NCBI GenBank assembly: GCA_035249905.1
Contig: DATFFT010000111.1
Coordinates: 27,623 to 91,622, forward strand
Direction of reading: 5' to 3'
From: JAOUEA01 sp035249905
GTDB lineage: Bacteria; Actinomycetota; UBA4738; HRBIN12
Length of the DNA stretch: 64,000 bases
A model generated the notes under the pieces. It did no database searches and had not been told where the DNA came from. It saw only the letters and a program-made list of their open reading frames with translations. Made by a program: the position numbers and the translations under genes. Of the stretch, positions 1 to 11,262 are shown piece by piece. Position 1 is the first letter of the stretch; the number at the start of each line of letters is the position of its first letter.

Positions 1-73
1 GCTGCATGCCGTCGCCCGAGTCCCCCGCGAACCGAACGACGACGCGTTGCTTCTCTTCGACGGTCTTGGTCAT
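1..73 (-). CDS. korA: 2-oxoacid:ferredoxin oxidoreductase alpha subunit, N-terminal fragment
   Basis: Only the first 24 codons are inside the window; the gene runs off the left edge. They encode MTKTVEEKQRVVVRFAGDSG followed by DGMQ. The (R)FAGDSGDGMQ stretch is the characteristic start of the gamma-like domain of the alpha subunit of 2-oxoglutarate (or other 2-oxoacid):ferredoxin oxidoreductases, which decarboxylate 2-oxoacids to acyl-CoA while reducing ferredoxin. The beta subunit would be expected further left and cannot be seen. The ATG is the only plausible start, because no in-frame ATG, GTG or TTG lies just upstream; a GGAAGGAG lies too far away (about 26 nt) to be an ideal ribosome-binding site. 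The substrate (2-oxoglutarate or pyruvate) cannot be decided from this fragment. Confidence 0.75.
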   Translation of the reverse strand, partial: MTKTVEEKQRVVVRFAGDSGDGMQ

Positions 74-142
74 CAGTGGTCCGGCCGTGCCGACCGATGC
101 TCCTTCCGTTGCGGGCTTGGGATGTGGGAGCGGTCGGTATCT

Positions 143-148
143 AGCGTA
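143..148 (-). promoter_or_regulatory. Candidate -10 element of korA
   Basis: TACGCT on the minus strand matches the TAnnnT form used elsewhere in the window. With the 7-nt spacing seen at rnpB it would start RNA near 135, giving a leader of about 60 nt before the korA ATG. No convincing -35 was seen. Confidence 0.3.
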
Positions 149-222
149 CTGCCGCAGCGGGCCAGCGACGGGTCATGCCGGATAGATCCACGCGATGAGA
201 GCAGATCGGCCGGCGATCCTCG

Positions 223-720
223 TCAGAGCGATCGGTCGATCTGGCGCACCCGGCGCACGATGCCGTCGAGCAGCTTCAGCGTGATCTGCGGCTCGTCCTT
301 GAGCAGCGCCAGCAGGTGCCGCCGGAACAACCGCAACACCCGGAGCGGGGTCACGGCCACGACCGATGCGCTGCGCGGCTGGGCATCGATCGCCGCCAGC
401 TCACCGAAGAAGTCGCCGGGCAGAACGGTGCCGACCCTCTTCCCGCTCCGCACGACCTTGCCCTCGCCCTCGAGCACGACGAACATCGTCTCGCCCAGGT
501 CGCCCTCTCGCACGACCGCCTCCCCGGGCCCGAACGTGAGCTCGTCGGTGTCCCCGGCGAGGCGGTTGAGCTCGCGCTTGGAGAAGCCCGAGAACAGCGG
601 CACGCCGGCGAGCGCGGTCGCCGTCTGTCGCTTCGTGCGCCGCAGGCGCTGCTCCGGTCGCTTGGCCGGCGCTCGCCGCCCTGACTCCCGCCGCAACATG
701 TCGGGAAGGCTCTGACTCAT
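223..720 (-). CDS. Cyclic nucleotide-binding domain protein (single cNMP domain)
   Basis: A 165-residue cytosolic protein. After a basic N-terminal segment (about 1-35, RREKSG-like and Arg/Lys rich) comes a CAP/PKA-type cyclic nucleotide-binding fold: VPLFSGFSKRELNRLA opens it, DELTFGPGEAVVREGD and a GETMFVVLEGEGKV strand follow, and the phosphate-binding cassette reads PGDFFGELAAIDAQPRSASV. The FGELA...RSAS cassette is the part that contacts the cyclic nucleotide phosphate. There is no helix-turn-helix, so it is not a Crp-type transcription factor; it probably senses a nucleotide and acts on a partner. The start at 720 is preferred over an upstream ATG because a TAGGCT -10 box ends 8 nt before it, which suggests a leaderless transcript. 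Confidence 0.75.
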   Translation of the reverse strand: MSQSLPDMLRRESGRRAPAKRPEQRLRRTKRQTATALAGVPLFSGFSKRELNRLAGDTDELTFGPGEAVVREGDLGETMFVVLEGEGKVVRSGKRVGTVLPGDFFGELAAIDAQPRSASVVAVTPLRVLRLFRRHLLALLKDEPQITLKLLDGIVRRVRQIDRSL

Positions 721-800
721 CGCTCGCGAGCCTACTCCGAGCCCCGTCGGAGGAGCCAGCCGGGGGTCCATGTGGGCGACGGTAAGGAGGCACCGCTAGG

Positions 801-4448
<3,648 letters not shown>

Positions 4449-4573
4449 CGTCACGGTCGCCCGTGGGCCCTGCCCATGAGACTTCTTTCATCGGCGACTC
4501 ATCGTCCCTTCACGGTCCGTGGCTAGGTTGGAGGCGTCGGAAGGAACCAACCACCGGAAGTTGGAGGTGCACC

Positions 4574-4966
4574 ATGATCGGGAGGATCGCAACGATCGCC
4601 CTCGCGGGAGCCGTGGCCGTGTTCGGGCCCGTCGGGGCCGCGATCGCTGTCGGCGAGTCGGCCGACGATTCGGACCGCGAGGTGGTCGTCTTCAAGCGCG
4701 AGGAGGACGACGACGACGTGGTGACGGGATTCGCGCGCGATGACGATGACGATGACAGCCGGGACAACAGCAACGACAAGAACTCGTTCACCAGCGGCGT
4801 GAAGAGCCGCGACGGCACGAACAGCCGTCACACGAAGGTGTCGAGGGACCGCGACCGCAGCCGCGGGGACCTCACCAGGGACCGCACCAAGGACGGTCCG
4901 CGCAAGAACAAGCGCGACTGGTCGAGGCACCACACGAACGACCGGTCCAAGAACGACACCCGCTGA
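4574..4966 (+). CDS. Small secreted protein with acidic and basic halves
   Basis: A 130-residue protein of no family I recognise. Residues 1-27 form a clear Sec signal peptide (MIGRIATIALAGAVAVFGPV, then AIA). The mature part is extremely charged. Residues about 30-70 are aspartate/glutamate rich, with runs such as EEDDDDVV and RDDDDDDSRD. Residues about 75-130 are Arg/Lys/Asp/Ser rich (SRDRDRSRGDLTRDRTKDG), so the chain is a polyampholyte that is probably disordered. The ATG has a GGAGG 6 nt upstream, and the gene ends just before a strong terminator, so it is a single-gene transcript. A cell-surface or metal/phosphate-binding role is possible but not shown by the sequence. Confidence 0.75.
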   Translation: MIGRIATIALAGAVAVFGPVGAAIAVGESADDSDREVVVFKREEDDDDVVTGFARDDDDDDSRDNSNDKNSFTSGVKSRDGTNSRHTKVSRDRDRSRGDLTRDRTKDGPRKNKRDWSRHHTNDRSKNDTR

Positions 4967-4981
4967 CGGGATCGACCACCA

Positions 4982-5010
4982 GGAGCCGGGGCGCCGAGCG
5001 CCCCGGCTCC
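4982..5010 (+). terminator. Perfect 13-bp terminator hairpin after the secreted-protein gene
   Basis: The arms GGAGCCGGGGCGC and GCGCCCCGGCTCC are exact complements separated by a CGA loop. The hairpin starts 16 nt after the stop codon of the upstream gene. It has no long T-run, which is common for terminators in high-GC actinobacteria. Confidence 0.85.
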
Positions 5011-5040
5011 CTTCCGTGTGAGGATCGACCACGAGAACCG

Positions 5041-5934
5041 ATGATGAGCGAACGGACCGACGACGGGCGGTGGGGCTTCGAACCGGGCGACGAGATCGCG
5101 CCCGGTCTGCATGCGCTGAACCTGCTCGGGGGCGGTGAGCGATACGAGGCGTATCTCGCGTTCGACGATCGGCTGCACTATCGGGTGGTCGTCAAGGTGC
5201 TTCGGCCAGATCAAGCGCGCGATCGGGCCGCCTTGCGGGGGCTGCGGCGCGAGGCCGACGCGCTCGAGCGGGTGCGGCATCCGGTGTTGATCCGGTCGTT
5301 CGGGGCTCACCTCGACGGCGACCGTCCGCTGCTGATCCTGGAGCTCGCCGAGGGGCCGCGACTATCGACGGATCTCAGGCGGTTCGGGCCGCTCGACGTC
5401 GAGCAGGCCGCCCCGCTGGGCGTGGAGATCTCCTCGGCGATCCACTCGATGCACCTGGTGGGCCTCGTGCACCTCGACGTCAAGCCGAAGAACGTGATCC
5501 TCGGCGCTCCCCCGAGACTGATCGACCTCAGCATCGCCCGCCCGACCGAGGACGCGGCGACCCTCGATCGCCCCGTCGGCACCGACGCCTACATGGCCCC
5601 GGAGCAGTGCGCGCCCGGTGACGTGGGCATGGTGGGGCCGCCTGCCGATGTCTGGGGCATCGGGGTCACGCTGTTCGAGGCGGTCACGGGGAAGCTGCCC
5701 TTCCCTCGGGGCACGGACGACGACGATGCGCCGCTCACCCGACGGTTCCCGCAGCTCGAGGGCATGCCCGACCAGCTGCCCACGACGGTGGCGCCGGCGC
5801 TCGCCGAAGCCATCGTGGCCTCCCTCGAGCCCGAGCCGTCCGAACGTCCTTCGCCCGCCGAGGTCGCCGACACGATCGAGCCGCTGCTCTCGACGCCGCC
5901 ACGCTTCCGCCTGAAGAGCCTGCGGCCCGGCTGA
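5041..5934 (+). CDS. Soluble Hanks-type serine/threonine protein kinase
   Basis: A 297-residue kinase consisting of the catalytic domain only, without the transmembrane and PASTA segments found in PknB-type kinases, so it is expected in the cytosol. ATP-binding lysine lies in VVVKVL (about 53). The catalytic loop is HLDVKPKN (144-151). The magnesium-binding DFG position reads DLS (about 162-164), so the aspartate is kept but Phe and Gly are replaced. The activation segment ends with AYMAPEQ (about 183-189), and the structural DVWGIGVTLFE motif follows. The HxD aspartate and catalytic lysine are present, so activity is plausible despite the DLS motif. Two adjacent ATGs (5041, 5044) are possible starts. 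No phosphatase or FHA partner is adjacent. Confidence 0.9.
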   Translation: MMSERTDDGRWGFEPGDEIAPGLHALNLLGGGERYEAYLAFDDRLHYRVVVKVLRPDQARDRAALRGLRREADALERVRHPVLIRSFGAHLDGDRPLLILELAEGPRLSTDLRRFGPLDVEQAAPLGVEISSAIHSMHLVGLVHLDVKPKNVILGAPPRLIDLSIARPTEDAATLDRPVGTDAYMAPEQCAPGDVGMVGPPADVWGIGVTLFEAVTGKLPFPRGTDDDDAPLTRRFPQLEGMPDQLPTTVAPALAEAIVASLEPEPSERPSPAEVADTIEPLLSTPPRFRLKSLRPG

Positions 5935-5952
5935 GCGCGGTCGTGCGACTGG

Positions 5953-5958
5953 TAGCGT
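5953..5958 (+). promoter_or_regulatory. -10 element for a leaderless aminotransferase transcript
   Basis: TAGCGT ends exactly 7 nt before the ATG at 5966, so RNA would begin at or next to the A of the start codon. This is the same spacing seen upstream of rnpB. Confidence 0.55.
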
Positions 5959-5965
5959 CGACTGC

Positions 5966-7222
5966 ATGACCAGCTTCTGGCATCCCTTCGCGGACATGCA
6001 CGCCGTCGACGCGAACGGCGCGGTCACGCTGGTGCGCGGCGAAGGCGCGTACGTCATCGATGATTCCGGCCGGCGCTACCTGGATGCCACCGCGTCGCTC
6101 TGGTACTGCAACGTCGGATGGGGACGGACCGAGATCGCCGACGCCGTGGCGGCGCAGATGCGAGAGCTCCCCGCCTACTCGACGTTCGGCGACCTCACGA
6201 ACCGCCCGGCCGAGGCGCTGGCCGAGCGCGTGGCGGCGCTCGCGCCGGTCCCCGACGCCAAGGTGTTCCTCACGAGCGGCGGCTCGGACTCGATCGATAC
6301 CGCCACGAAGATGGCCCGGCGCCATTGGCAGCTTCGAGGCGAACCGGACCGAACCGTGTTGATCCGCCGTGAGAAGGCGTATCACGGCATGCACACGGCG
6401 GGCACCTCGCTCGCCGGCATCCCCGCGAACGCCATGGGTCACGGCGAGCTGATCGAGGACGTCACCGAGGTGCCCTGGAACGATGCCGAGGCCCTGCGCG
6501 CCGCGATCGAGGCCGACCGTCCCGGGCGAGTGGCCGCGTTCTTCTGCGAGCCCGTGATCGGCGCGGGCGGCGTCTTCCCACCCCCGGCCGGTTACCTGGA
6601 AGCGGCCCGCGAGGTGTGCCGCGAGACGGGCGTGCTGTTCATCGCCGACGAGGTGATCACGGGGTTCGGCCGAGTGGGAGACTGGTTCGCCTCGAGCCGG
6701 TTCGGGCTCGAGCCCGACATCGTGACGTGCGCCAAAGGCATCACGAGCGGCTACCTCCCGATGGGCGGGGTGATGGCGGCGCCGTGGGTCGCGGAGCCCT
6801 TCTGGGCCGAGGGAGCCGGCCCCTGGCGGCACGGCTACACCTACAGCGGCCACGCCGCCGTGGCGGCCGCGGCGCTCACGAACCTCGACATCATGGAACG
6901 GGAGAACCTCTGCGAACGCGCCCTGAAGCTCGAAGCCCCCTTGTTCGAAGCCCTGCAGCCGCTCGCCGATCACGAGCTCGTGGAGGAGGTGCGCGGCGGC
7001 ATCGGGGTCCTGGCCGCCGTGAACCTGCGACACGACATCGTCGTCGACGACCCCTCCCTTCCGGCGAAGGTGGGCACGGCCTGCCGGCAGGCGGGGGTGA
7101 TGGTACGTCCGCTCGTCGGCGGCGCCATCGCGGTCTCACCGCCGCTCGTGATCGGCGATGAGGAGATCGCAACGATCGCGACCGCGTTCCGAGCGGGGCT
7201 CGACGCCGTCGCCGCCCTTTAG
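5966..7222 (+). CDS. Class III PLP-dependent aminotransferase (omega-amino acid type)
   Basis: A 418-residue cytosolic fold-type I PLP enzyme. Diagnostic features are the N-terminal SFWHPFADMHAVDAN segment, the YLDATASLWYCNVG motif, the phosphate-binding TSGGSDSIDTA stretch, the DEVITGFGR strand whose Asp pairs with the PLP ring nitrogen, and the Schiff-base lysine in CAKGITSGY (K257). Relatives transfer the amino group of beta-alanine, taurine, GABA, putrescine or similar omega-amines to pyruvate or 2-oxoglutarate; the exact substrate is not decidable here. The ATG is probably leaderless (see the -10 at 5953). The gene is read alone toward the convergent erpA, from which a hairpin separates it. 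Confidence 0.88.
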   Translation: MTSFWHPFADMHAVDANGAVTLVRGEGAYVIDDSGRRYLDATASLWYCNVGWGRTEIADAVAAQMRELPAYSTFGDLTNRPAEALAERVAALAPVPDAKVFLTSGGSDSIDTATKMARRHWQLRGEPDRTVLIRREKAYHGMHTAGTSLAGIPANAMGHGELIEDVTEVPWNDAEALRAAIEADRPGRVAAFFCEPVIGAGGVFPPPAGYLEAAREVCRETGVLFIADEVITGFGRVGDWFASSRFGLEPDIVTCAKGITSGYLPMGGVMAAPWVAEPFWAEGAGPWRHGYTYSGHAAVAAAALTNLDIMERENLCERALKLEAPLFEALQPLADHELVEEVRGGIGVLAAVNLRHDIVVDDPSLPAKVGTACRQAGVMVRPLVGGAIAVSPPLVIGDEEIATIATAFRAGLDAVAAL

Positions 7223-7240
7223 TCCACGTTGGACGACCGC

Positions 7241-7271
7241 TCACCCGAGGTGGGCACGCCCCTCGGGGTGA
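7241..7271. terminator. Convergent terminator hairpin between the aminotransferase gene and erpA
   Basis: TCACCCGAGG pairs with CCTCGGGGTGA (one bulged G) around a 10-nt loop. It fills the short gap between two genes read toward each other and abuts the erpA stop codon. Confidence 0.6.
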
Positions 7272-7592
7272 TCAGTGGAACGAGTTGCCGCAGGCGCAGC
7301 CGCCCTGGGCGGCCGGGTTGTCGATCGTGAACCCCGTCTGCTCGAGCGAGTCCACGAAGTCGATCGTGGCCTGCGAGAGATAGGGCACGCTCATCTTGTC
7401 GATCACGAGACGGACGCCGAACTGCTCCTCGGCCTGGTCCTTCTCGCCGACCTGGTCGTCGAGGTACATCGCGTAGCGAAGGCCGGAACAGCCACCGGGC
7501 TGCACGGCCACCCGCAGCGCGATGTCGTCGCGGCCTTCCTCGGCCAGCAGTTCCTTCACCTTGCCGGCGGCGTTCTCCGTGAGCGTGATCAT
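7272..7592 (-). CDS. erpA: A-type iron-sulfur carrier (HesB/IscA family)
   Basis: A 106-residue cytosolic Fe-S carrier that accepts clusters from the assembly scaffold and hands them to apo-proteins. The three conserved cysteines are present: C35 in PGGCSGLRY and C99/C101 in the terminal GGCACGNSFH. The length matches the family. The start at 7592 is chosen because GGAGG lies about 6 nt upstream; a longer in-frame start adds a non-conserved tail. The SUF scaffold genes that would load it lie about 6 kb away. The ErpA subfamily name is inferred; IscA or SufA-like is equally possible from sequence alone. Confidence 0.9.
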   Translation of the reverse strand: MITLTENAAGKVKELLAEEGRDDIALRVAVQPGGCSGLRYAMYLDDQVGEKDQAEEQFGVRLVIDKMSVPYLSQATIDFVDSLEQTGFTIDNPAAQGGCACGNSFH

Positions 7593-7690
7593 GCATCCTC
7601 CGGTTTGAGCGGGCTCGATCGTCGGGGTGACCCCCATATCGTACCCGCCGTCGCCCCGAAACCCGAACCTTCGGCCCCGAGATCCCAGGG

Positions 7691-8161
7691 TCAGCTCACG
7701 GCGAGGTCGACCACCCGGGCTCCACTCAGCCGCACCAGGTCGCTCGGTGCGAGCGGGAACACGGAATCGGGCGTTCCCGCTGCAGCCCAGACCTCTTCGT
7801 GCTCGAGCAGGTCCTCGTCGCAGTATGCCGACAGGCGATCGTGATGACCGAACGGCGGCGTGCCCCCGACCGCGAACCCGGTCGCCGCTCTGGCCTCGTC
7901 GGGCGAGGCTCTCCGCACCCCCTCGACGCCGGCGACGGTCGCCAGCTTCCGCTCATCGACACGGTTCGACCCCGACGTCAGCGCGAGCACCGGGCCATCG
8001 TCGGCCATGAACACCAGGGACTTCACGATCTGGCCGACGTCGCAGCCGATCGCACGGGCGGCGTCCTCGGCGGTCTTCGTCCCTTGGGGGAACAGGCGCG
8101 CCTCGGGGTCCAGTCCTCGGGCCCGGGCCGCATCGAGGAACCGATCGAGGGCTCCGCTCAT
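7691..8161 (-). CDS. ybaK: YbaK/EbsC-type aminoacyl-tRNA deacylase
   Basis: A 156-residue protein of the YbaK/ProX editing-domain family, which hydrolyses mis-charged aminoacyl-tRNAs (typically Cys-tRNAPro or Ala-tRNAPro) in trans. Visible signatures are GQIVKSLVFMADD with the catalytic lysine near 43, VLALTSGSNRVDERKLA, and the VGGTPPFGHHDRL loop near 110-120 that is typical of the family. The ATG overlaps the stop codon of the glycerate kinase gene by four bases (ATGA), so the two are translationally coupled in one transcript. The exact tRNA substrate cannot be read from the sequence. Confidence 0.85.
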   Translation of the reverse strand: MSGALDRFLDAARARGLDPEARLFPQGTKTAEDAARAIGCDVGQIVKSLVFMADDGPVLALTSGSNRVDERKLATVAGVEGVRRASPDEARAATGFAVGGTPPFGHHDRLSAYCDEDLLEHEEVWAAAGTPDSVFPLAPSDLVRLSGARVVDLAVS

Positions 8162-9288
8162 GGGCCGACCCCGATGAGGTCGCCGGCCCGGTCCGCCAAC
8201 TCCTCGGCGACGGAGATCACGGCGGAGCGGGCGTCGTGGAGCGCGGCACGTTCTCCCACGCGTTCGACGAGCGAGACCACCGTCGCCCCGGGGGCCTCGA
8301 CCGATGCACGCCCGCATACGATCGCGACCGGGACCCCGGCGAGCGAGCTCGCCTCGAGCACCCCCGCAGGGGTCTTCCCGTGCAGCGACTGCGCATCGAG
8401 CGATCCCTCCCCAGTGATCACGAGATCTGCTCGCGCGATGCGGCTCGGGAGCCCCAGGGCGTCCATCACGACCTCGACCCCCGGACGCAGGCGGGCGCCG
8501 CAGAACGCCAGCAACCCGAAACCCAGGCCGCCCGCGGCACCCGCACCGGGCTCGTCGTCGAGGGCGACGCCCAGGTCGCGTTCCACGACCGCCGCGAGAT
8601 GGGCAAGGGCGTGGTCCAGCAGCGAGACGTCGTCGTGCGAGGCTCCCTTCTGCGGGCCGTAGACCGCGCTCGCCCCGGCCGGTCCGGTGAGCGGATTGTC
8701 GACGTCGCACGCCCCCGACACCACGACGTGGGCGAGCCCCGGATGCATCGCCGCCAGGTCGATGCGGGCGAGCCCGGTGAGGGCGGCGCCGCCGTCACCG
8801 ATCGGTCGCTCGGCACCGTCGAGGAACCGGGCCCCGAGCGCGGCGGCCATGCCCGTGCCGCCGTCGTTCGTCGCGCTCCCCCCGATACAGACCACGAGCC
8901 GCTCGACACCGTCGTCGATCGCCGCCTCCATCAGCTCGCCGGTGCCCCGGGTCGTGGCGCGCAACGGATCCCGCCGCCCTTCGCCGAGCAGAGCGAGGCC
9001 GGAGGCCAGGGACATCTCCACCACCCCGACCCGCCCGTCGTGCGCCTCGGCGATGCCGAACGCGGCATCGACCGGGTCGCCCAGCGGCCCGCTGACCCGC
9101 CGGCGCTCGACCCTGCCCCCCAGGGCAGCCACCAGAGCGTCCATCGTGCCTTCGCCGCCGTCGGCCATCGGCGCGAGATCGAGGTCGTCACTCGGGCGTG
9201 TCCGGCGCCACCCGGTCGCCACCGCGTCGGCGGCCTGGCGGGCGGACAGGGTGCCGCGGAACTTGTCCGGAGCGACCAGGACTCGCAT
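8158..9288 (-). CDS. glxK: Glycerate 2-kinase
   Basis: A 376-residue class I (GlxK/GarK) glycerate kinase that phosphorylates D-glycerate to 2-phosphoglycerate using ATP, feeding glyoxylate or glucarate breakdown into glycolysis. It begins RVLVAPDKFRGTLSARQAAD, then MADGGEGTMDAL, the glycine-rich VCIGGSATNDGGTGMAAALG, AGGLGFGLLAFCGA and ITGEGSLDAQSLHGKTP near the C-terminus, all hallmarks of the family. The ATG at 9288 is preceded by a TACAGT -10 box at exactly 7 nt, indicating a leaderless transcript; upstream in-frame starts would lie inside that promoter. It is coupled to ybaK downstream. Confidence 0.92.
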   Translation of the reverse strand: MRVLVAPDKFRGTLSARQAADAVATGWRRTRPSDDLDLAPMADGGEGTMDALVAALGGRVERRRVSGPLGDPVDAAFGIAEAHDGRVGVVEMSLASGLALLGEGRRDPLRATTRGTGELMEAAIDDGVERLVVCIGGSATNDGGTGMAAALGARFLDGAERPIGDGGAALTGLARIDLAAMHPGLAHVVVSGACDVDNPLTGPAGASAVYGPQKGASHDDVSLLDHALAHLAAVVERDLGVALDDEPGAGAAGGLGFGLLAFCGARLRPGVEVVMDALGLPSRIARADLVITGEGSLDAQSLHGKTPAGVLEASSLAGVPVAIVCGRASVEAPGATVVSLVERVGERAALHDARSAVISVAEELADRAGDLIGVGP

Positions 9289-9295
9289 GGCGGGG

Positions 9296-9301
9296 ACTGT
9301 A
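9296..9301 (-). promoter_or_regulatory. -10 element for leaderless glxK-ybaK transcript
   Basis: TACAGT on the minus strand lies exactly 7 nt before the glxK ATG. RNA is expected to begin at the start codon. Confidence 0.55.
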
Positions 9302-9388
9302 CAATCCCGCCCGGCCGGCCCGACTCGAGCCGAGCCGATCGCCGGAAGCCCCCGTCCGGCGCTGGACCCGGCCCGAGGAGGAGCGTCG

Positions 9389-10219
9389 GTGAGCCTCGAA
9401 CGCGAGGAGCTGCTGGGCATCGCGCACGCCGAGCGCCAGCGTCTCGGTCGCATGATCCAGTACGCGGACCCCGGCAGCTGGGAGCAGCCGAGCGCGGCCG
9501 AGGGCTGGTGGAACCGCGACGTGATCGCGCATCTCGCCGCCGGCGACACGATCGCGGCGCAGCTCGTCGCGGGAGAGGAGCCCAGCGAGCTCGTCGCCTG
9601 GCGCGCCGATCACCCCGACGTGCCCTTCGACATCGATGCCTTCAACGCCTGGACGGTCGGCCGCCGATCTGGGCTCGAAACCCGTGAGGTGCTGACCCTG
9701 TGGGGCCAGGCGGCCGACTCCTTCCTCGCCCAGTGCGCATCGCTGTCTGACGAGGACTGGGCCTCGAAGCGATTCGACTACATCGCTGGGCCGATCGCCG
9801 CCCGCTACCTCGTGCAGACCCGCGTCGTGGAGTGGTGGATCCACGGTGAGGACGTGAGGGCCACGAACGGACTCGAGCCGAACTACGAGCACTGGCCCGT
9901 CTTCCTCACGATCGATCTCTCGGTCCGCATGCTGCCGTGGTCGCTCGGGCGCGCCGGATACGAGCTCTCCGGGCTCACCGTGAGGGTCGACGCCGAGGGA
10001 GCCGGCGAGGGCTCGTGGCACTGGGGTCTCGGATCGGGAGAGACCCCCTCGGCACGCAAGGCCCCCGACGCCACGATCGCCGGGCGGGCTCCCCAGCTCG
10101 CGCTCGTCGCGGGTCAACGCCTGAAGCCCGACGACGTGTTGAGCTCGGGGGCGGTGGTGCTCGGCGGCGATCGCCAGCTCGCCGACACGGTCCTACGGCA
10201 TCTGCGCGCCTTCCCGTAG
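9389..10219 (+). CDS. Maleylpyruvate isomerase-fold (mycothiol-dependent type) protein
   Basis: A 276-residue protein of the DinB-like/TIGR03083 superfamily, whose actinobacterial members include mycothiol-dependent maleylpyruvate isomerase and related mycothiol transferases. The N-terminal helical bundle contains the metal-site histidines: WWNRDVIAHLAAGD near 42-55 and VEWWIHGEDVR near 145-155. The C-terminal part carries the beta-rich domain, including an SCP2-like DATIAGRAPQLALVAGQRLKP stretch typical of the family (described by its position near 228-248). The GTG start has GAGGAGG about 7-10 nt upstream. The physiological substrate is unknown. Confidence 0.78.
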   Translation: MSLEREELLGIAHAERQRLGRMIQYADPGSWEQPSAAEGWWNRDVIAHLAAGDTIAAQLVAGEEPSELVAWRADHPDVPFDIDAFNAWTVGRRSGLETREVLTLWGQAADSFLAQCASLSDEDWASKRFDYIAGPIAARYLVQTRVVEWWIHGEDVRATNGLEPNYEHWPVFLTIDLSVRMLPWSLGRAGYELSGLTVRVDAEGAGEGSWHWGLGSGETPSARKAPDATIAGRAPQLALVAGQRLKPDDVLSSGAVVLGGDRQLADTVLRHLRAFP

Positions 10220-10229
10220 ACGGGCGAGC

Positions 10230-11216
10230 TCAGCGTGTGACGAGGAGTCGCCGCACGCGCCGGGGCTGCGAGCCGAACCGGTACTTGTAGGCGTAATCCC
10301 CCTTCAGCAGGTCGAACCCGGTGCATCCTTCCTCGATCGCGAGCCGGATGTCCTCGGCCACCAGCACCATGCCGGGCGCGAGATCGCCCCACGAGCGATC
10401 GAACGCCGAGTTGTACAGCGACGACGTGCCGCCCCACACGAACCCGATCGTGCCGGCCGCCAGCTCCCCGCCCAGATCGATGAAGGTGAGCCGGAAGACC
10501 CCGTCGGCCAGGAACTCCTCGCCGAGTCGGCGGAAGAAGATCTCCATCCCCGGCACCATGAACACGCCCTTGGGCCCTTCCGACGTGCGGTGCAGCTCGA
10601 GGAACCGGTCGAGGAGGCCGATCAGCGTCTCGCCGTCGGCGGTCACGACGCGGTACTCACCGGCTTCCACGGTGAGCTTGCGGGCCTTCCGCTTGATCTC
10701 GTGCCGCTGCTTCGACGACAGCCCTCGGAGGTACTCGTCCCACGACCCTGGGAGCGGCAGGAACGGCGCGACGCCGTCGTCGTCCTCGATCGTGCCGAGC
10801 CCCTGAGCGCTCGCCGCGTCGCGGAGCAGGCCGAACCAGGGGCGGTCCTCGGGGAGCCCGCGCAGGTCGGCATCGCGCCAGTCGTCGCGGGTCAGCAGGG
10901 CCGACCAGAGCTCCTTGGCGATCGCATCCTGTCGCTCGGGAAGCCCCACCGGCCCCATGTAGTCGGTGACCTCGGTGCCGCCGAGGAAGCGGAGGGTCTC
11001 GCCGATACGCTCGAGGGCGCACGCGCCGACCTGGGTGCCGTCGTCCTCCTCGGCGAACGCGAGCAACAGATGGTCGGGCTGCTCGCCGAACTCCTCCCAG
11101 TAGAGCTTCAGGTACGCGGGGGTGTGGAAGAACGTCCCGGCAGGGTCGGCTTCCACCAGCTCGTGCCACCCACGCCGATGGAAGTCTCGACCGTCCTCGC
11201 TGAACACGATGCGCAT
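10230..11216 (-). CDS. GNAT-type acyltransferase, CelD/BioF2-like (FemAB fold)
   Basis: A 328-residue cytosolic protein with tandem GNAT-like folds. The N-terminal half starts FHRRGWHELVEADPAGTFFH and has the WEEFGEQPDHLLLAFAEED strand; the C-terminal half contains the Acetyltransf_6 core: LSSKQRHEIKRKARKL (about 155-170), FLELHRTSEGPKGVF, and VWGGTSSLYNSAFDRSW followed by DLLKGDYAYKYRFG near the end. Relatives add acyl or aminoacyl groups to envelope or polysaccharide precursors, and some are linked to cellulose or peptidoglycan synthesis. The acceptor cannot be deduced. A TAGCAT box ends 9 nt before the ATG, so the transcript is nearly leaderless. Confidence 0.82.
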   Translation of the reverse strand: MRIVFSEDGRDFHRRGWHELVEADPAGTFFHTPAYLKLYWEEFGEQPDHLLLAFAEEDDGTQVGACALERIGETLRFLGGTEVTDYMGPVGLPERQDAIAKELWSALLTRDDWRDADLRGLPEDRPWFGLLRDAASAQGLGTIEDDDGVAPFLPLPGSWDEYLRGLSSKQRHEIKRKARKLTVEAGEYRVVTADGETLIGLLDRFLELHRTSEGPKGVFMVPGMEIFFRRLGEEFLADGVFRLTFIDLGGELAAGTIGFVWGGTSSLYNSAFDRSWGDLAPGMVLVAEDIRLAIEEGCTGFDLLKGDYAYKYRFGSQPRRVRRLLVTR

Positions 11217-11262
11217 GTTCGGACCATGCTACGGAACCGCCGGGGTCGACCTCGTGTGCGCC

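Noticed and set aside
721..800. Cobalamin riboswitch upstream of metH
   Set aside because: The gap between the divergent cNMP gene and metH is only 80 nt and contains no B12-box (GCCACTG-like) sequence.
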